Below are positions 61,501 to 64,000 of a DNA stretch of 64,000 bases, in pieces. The DNA lies in NCBI GenBank assembly GCA_012934845.2, contig WNNJ02002849.1, forward strand, positions 1-64,000, given 5' to 3'. A program made the translations under genes and the position numbers. The notes beneath the pieces were generated by a model. The model made no database searches and had not been told where the DNA came from. It was given only the letters and a program-made list of their open reading frames with translations. This DNA is from Pomphorhynchus laevis (Eukaryota > Acanthocephala > Palaeacanthocephala > Echinorhynchida > Pomphorhynchidae). Every line of letters starts with the position of its first letter. Within the stretch, counting starts at the first letter, position 1.

Positions 61501-63855
61501 TTTAATGAAAAATAATGATTTTAATTCACTGCATTTTTAATTTTGATGCAGGATCGATTAAATAAATGTATGTTTTTAATTGTACAATAGTTAGAATGTA
61601 AAGAGATGCAAATATTATTTATTCGATATTTCAACAGACACAAATGACATCTTCATAAATTTCTAAATATCAAAAAGCAAATTATTCTAAATTTAGTCAC
61701 TTTACAATATTGTCAGGCTTTTGGTGATGTCGTATTTCTTGCCGTGTACTGTAATGATTCCGTTATTCCATTAACTCATTGAAGGAGTTCAGCGAGCAAA
61801 GCAAAAATAGCACATGAAACAAAAGAAAAAATAATAAAAAATTATAATTTTAACACATAAAGAAGAAGCTTTAATAAAATATAAGGATGATATTAAGAAA
61901 TAAACCAAATAATTGAAATATAAAGCTAAACTTATTACTCACGCATATGTTATTTAATGGTATAATTTTAAATAATCTTATATTATAATACACCCCTGAA
62001 ATCATTAATATATAAACACAAAATATTAAAATTAATTGTTAAGTTAAATATGATTTATTACATTTCATTAATTTATCTTTGTATTTAATAATATAAGAAG
62101 TATCTAAAAGCCTACGACTTAACGTGTCTGATTCCTTTGACAGAATTGGGGCATTGTCAAAATCACCTACATTTGTTATTAATGCAGTGGTCAAAAACCG
62201 TATCACTCGTGCCTCGCTTAAGTGTCGATTTTTGTTGCATTATTTATTTTTTATACCTAGGCCAGTCAGCCTGTATAAGCTTTACCACAATTACTACATC
62301 AAATTTTATAGACTAGAAAAAGATCGCCAATATTATGTTAAAATTATAATATATCTTTATAGATAAATTATATATATAACTAACAAATCCCTTTGTCATT
62401 TGGTCGGCTTCATAAATTATCCTCGTGTGAAGTCTTTAATCCTAGATGCAGCACTGTACACTACAATCAGCGTAGGTGGACCTCATCAGCAGTGAGCCTA
62501 CGCCTACCTTTCGTGTTTCGGTCCTTTAATGATCTGCTGAAATTTTCCTCTGCTGCCTTTCTGTAAAAACAAACGATACAGTTTGTAAGGAACACATTTC
62601 CACTTGTGCAAACTGTACGTTGTTTCCGTCTTTTGTAACAAAAAGACGGAGATAGCACTACAGTTGCCGGAAACAACCGACAATCTGTCTTTTGAATTTT
62701 CTGTCAAGAAAATTCAAAAGACAGATTGTCGGTTGTTTCCGGCAACTGTAGTGCTATCTCCGTCTTTTTGTTACAAAAGACGGAAACAACGTACAGTTTG
62801 CACAAGTGGAAATGTGTTCCTTACAAACTGTATCGTTTGTTTTTACAGAAAGGCAGCAGAGGAAAATTTCAGCAGATCATTAAAGGACCGAAACACGAAA
62901 GGTAGGCGTAGGCTCACTGCTGATGAGGTCCACCTACGCTGATTGTAGTGTACAGTGCTGCATCTAGGATTAAAGACTTCACACGAGGATAATTTATGAA
63001 GCCGACCAAATGATGATACTCGCTCGTGTATGCAATTATTCATTCTAAATCCCTTTGTTTTATTTAATATATAAGAAAAGCTTTTCATATAATTTTGTTG
63101 ATCTAAATACACACAACTGAGAAAAGTTTAGCAAAAGTAGAAGTTTATTGCGATACATTTATATCATTTATGTTTTCTACTAAATGTTAAAAAATGTAAC
63201 AAAATGTTGTATAATGCATCGTGTTAATAATATATGTACACGTTATTATTTGCTACTACATCTGATCTTATATATAGGCTGCCGCAAATGCTTTCAACTG
63301 TAATGATCTTCGACTTGATTACGGTGGATTCAATCAAAATGATTTAAATTATCAGTACAACCAACGAGGAGTTACAGGTGTTGGCGCTATTGACACCACT
63401 GGTAATAATAGAAATTGGTCGACCTCCTCTAATACATGCGAAATGATCACTCCGATGATGACATCATTTTCATCGGATGCATGCGACGACAATGATGTCA
63501 CGTTGACACCTTCGTCAATTGATGCTATCGAGTATGACTACCAGCAAAATTGTCGATTACCCGGCGCCACTGTCGATAACTCAACTACTGCATCAATTAC
63601 TGCAGAAAGCAATGCGACTGTACCATCACTACCACCATCGCTGAATGAAATCGAATCTGATAACGAACGAGATTTAAATTCTCATAATGAATTCGAAGAT
63701 AATCACTATCCATTAAAGACGATAGAAATATGCAATCGAAAGCCATTTCATGCAAATTCTTTAAATCAGCGAGCTAACAACATAATGTATCATCATGATG
63801 ATAGTAATAGCAGTAATCAAAATGGTCAATCGCTAAGCTACTCGCAAGATAGAAG
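52517..63855 (+). CDS. rin: G3BP/Rasputin homologue (5 exons, 3' incomplete)
   Basis: This is a stress-granule RNA-binding protein of the G3BP/Rasputin family, cytoplasmic, working through NTF2-domain dimers and RNA binding. Exons are 52517-52540, 52616-52680, 55047-55227, 59610-59948 and 63278-63855; all introns start GT and end AG and the phases join without loss (0, 2, 0, 0). Residues 9 to about 136 form the NTF2-like domain: IGRAFVKQYYTTL, FVHGGDD, TLGNGIVVQV, MRRFMQTFVL, NDIFRYQDEVYGD. A Ser/Thr/Asn-rich linker follows, with an acidic patch near residues 325-340 (EIESDNERD). RRM and RGG parts would lie to the right. The residue matching human G3BP1 Phe33 is Leu31; the Phe15 equivalent (Phe13) is kept. 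The start ATG is chosen because the 8-residue leader has the length usual before this domain and a GT donor follows in phase. Confidence 0.9.
52616..52680 (+). CDS. rin: G3BP exon 2 (start of NTF2 domain)
   Basis: It follows TTCTAG and encodes IGRAFVKQYYTTLCNNPKDL plus R and two bases of a Lys codon. The donor is GTATGT. It matches the first helix of G3BP NTF2 domains (VGREFVRQYYTLL in human). Confidence 0.9.
52681..55046 (+). other. G3BP intron 2
   Basis: 2366 bp, AT-rich. Its last ~400 bases are duplicated in intron 3 (about 57170-57441). No other feature was recognised. Confidence 0.75.
55047..55227 (+). CDS. rin: G3BP exon 3 (NTF2 domain)
   Basis: The acceptor is GTTAG at 55042-55046. 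Its first base completes the Lys codon from exon 2. It encodes LYKSSSTFVHGGDDCLGE through VDSARTLGNGIVVQ and ends before donor GTTGAG. Length and spacing match family members without gaps. Confidence 0.92.
55320..55620 (+). repeat. Foldback repeat in G3BP intron 3
   Basis: The left part (CTGAAATTCTTCTGGCTGTG ... CTATTTCTGATACAG) is complementary, with differences, to the right part (GTTTCAAGAATAGGAACAAT ... GACCAGAAG), so the unit can fold back. The centre carries CCTGGGT (55505-55511) and ACCCAGG (55530-55536) around CTGGTGAG. It is related to 60-470 and to the arms at 62396-63013. Confidence 0.75.
55621..56760. other. AT-rich intron 3 sequence
   Basis: Around 56450-56650 there are irregular repeats of TATAAGTTAAATTT-like and TTTATAAAGTTATAAG-like words. 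Nothing else was recognised. Confidence 0.45.
56840..56935 (+). repeat. Short duplicate of sequence upstream of exon copy
   Basis: ATAATTATTGCAAGGTAATC and the following TTAATACAGGTATAA recur at about 57173-57215, and more weakly at about 54790-54830, so this segment exists in three copies. Confidence 0.65.
56998..57072 (+). repeat. 23-bp tandem repeat
   Basis: Three full units and part of a fourth, starting GCCGGATTCTAAC and ending GTTACCGAA, in G3BP intron 3. Confidence 0.8.
57442..57621 (+). pseudogene. rin: Decayed duplicate of G3BP exon 3
   Basis: It matches 55047-55227 nearly end to end: an AG acceptor at 57440-57441, GTTGTATAAAA, TCTTCAAGCAC, GATGATTGTTTGGG, AAGATAATTGAATTAGATTT, then GAGAGTGCACG. 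One added A near its start, a 5-base loss after TTTGGG and a TAG in GTGTTTAGG close the frame, and the donor region is changed. The matching intron 2 end is duplicated with it. It cannot encode a usable alternative exon and is a relic of tandem exon duplication. Confidence 0.85.
57630..59540. other. AT-rich intron 3 sequence
   Basis: No supported feature. Confidence 0.45.
59610..59948 (+). CDS. rin: G3BP exon 4 (end of NTF2 domain and linker)
   Basis: After TTTAG it encodes VCGEISNNNSPMRRFMQTFV, the helix-strand end with NDIFRYQDEVYGDY, then a linker with PVNLAAST and QPFNAVVRPMQTQM. It ends before donor GTATGT in phase 0. Confidence 0.93.
59949..62384. other. AT-rich intron 4 sequence
   Basis: No open frame or repeat recognised before the inverted repeat. 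Confidence 0.45.
62385..62396 (+). repeat. Left target-site duplication of inverted-repeat element
   Basis: AAATCCCTTTGT is repeated exactly at 63047-63058. Its last base is also the first base of the left arm. Confidence 0.75.
62396..63013. mobile_element. 305-bp-arm inverted-repeat element in G3BP intron 4
   Basis: The left arm 62396-62700 and right arm 62709-63013 are reverse complements with no mismatch that I could find, around the 8-base spacer CTGTCAAG. A 12-bp duplication at 62385-62396 and 63047-63058 marks a single insertion event, including about 33 bases beyond the right arm. The arms carry GGACCGAAAC and CTGATGAGGTCC and a GCGTAGG/CCTACGC stem. The open frames inside (up to 112 residues) are the same arm read from both strands and are not genes. 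The family is related to the repeats at 60-470 and 55320-55620. Confidence 0.9.
63047..63058 (+). repeat. Right target-site duplication of inverted-repeat element
   Basis: Exact copy of 62385-62396, with AAATCCCTTTGT. Confidence 0.75.
63278..63855 (+). CDS. rin: G3BP exon 5 (linker)
   Basis: After TATATAG the frame is open from AAANAFNCNDLRLDYGGFN through DACDDNDVTL, EIESDNERDLNSH and QNGQSLSYSQDR. It is low complexity: Asn/Ser/Asp-rich with an acidic patch. A donor GTAAAA at 63856 is preferred to the in-frame TAA two bases later, because RRM and RGG parts are still expected. Confidence 0.75.
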
Positions 63856-64000
63856 GTAAAAATGTGATTTGCAATTTTCAAAATCCTTAATATTTTAATT
63901 GCCTGCTTAATGATTAATAAATATATGCGAATTCGCACAATAATTTAACATTGAAGTTCACATTTGCATGGCATAAAAAACATTAATGGCGTTAATTTAC

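Noticed and set aside
62467-62942. Pairs of identical 60-112-residue frames
   Set aside because: They are the same inverted-repeat arm read from both strands; not genes.
63856-63861. TAA at 63857-63859 as the true end of the G3BP protein
   Set aside because: The stop overlaps a good GTAAAA donor and the protein still lacks the RRM and RGG parts of this family; an exon end is more likely.

Overview
The window is AT-rich eukaryotic (metazoan) DNA with one recognisable host gene, on the + strand from about 52.5 kb to the right edge. I assembled it from five exons with GT..AG borders and matching phases. It is a G3BP/Rasputin homologue: an NTF2-like domain followed by a low-complexity, partly acidic linker. 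The RRM and RGG parts expected of this family would lie beyond the window. The NTF2 domain looks most like arthropod Rasputin (for example the stretch PMRRFMQTFVL), so an arthropod-like animal is my best guess, but one gene cannot settle it.

The first ~49 kb is a graveyard of retroelements, often nested. From left to right: the 3' tail of a CR1/L2-like LINE; a foldback repeat; a Penelope-like (PLE) fragment on the - strand; LINE scraps; a LINE of the restriction-like-endonuclease (RLE) type with a perfect 14-bp target duplication (2063-5322); a 5'-truncated LINE (-); a nearly complete CR1/L2-like LINE (-, about 6.39-10.33 kb) whose 5' side runs into a 13-bp and then a 14-bp tandem array (10.34-13.46 kb, 200 units of the 14-mer); PLE pieces (14.6-15.8 and 22.1-24.4 kb); Jockey/CR1-like LINEs (17.05-20.73 kb -, 24.7-28.56 kb +); a ~330-bp repeat as two tandem dimers facing each other (29.0-30.3 kb); a second RLE LINE (31.2-34.14 kb +) interrupted by a small Ty3/Gypsy element with 74-bp LTRs and 5-bp target duplications (34.15-37.99 kb -); an RTE LINE (39.9-43.35 kb +); a LINE remnant containing a truncated second copy of the CR1/L2-like element (44.13-47.08 kb +); and a much older Gypsy fossil (48.1-49.9 kb -).

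The G3BP gene has a 75-bp first intron and three introns of 2.4-4.4 kb. Intron 3 carries a decayed duplicate of exon 3 with its flanks, and perhaps a third scrap next to the exon 4 acceptor. Intron 4 carries a 305-bp-arm inverted repeat flanked by a 12-bp target duplication. Its arms are related to foldback repeats at 55.3 kb and at the left edge of the window. These share a GAAAC...CTGATGAG motif pair and a hairpin with compensatory base changes.

No tRNA, rRNA or CRISPR was seen. The host gene and the mobile elements show no sign of working together. Element boundaries without target duplications are approximate.
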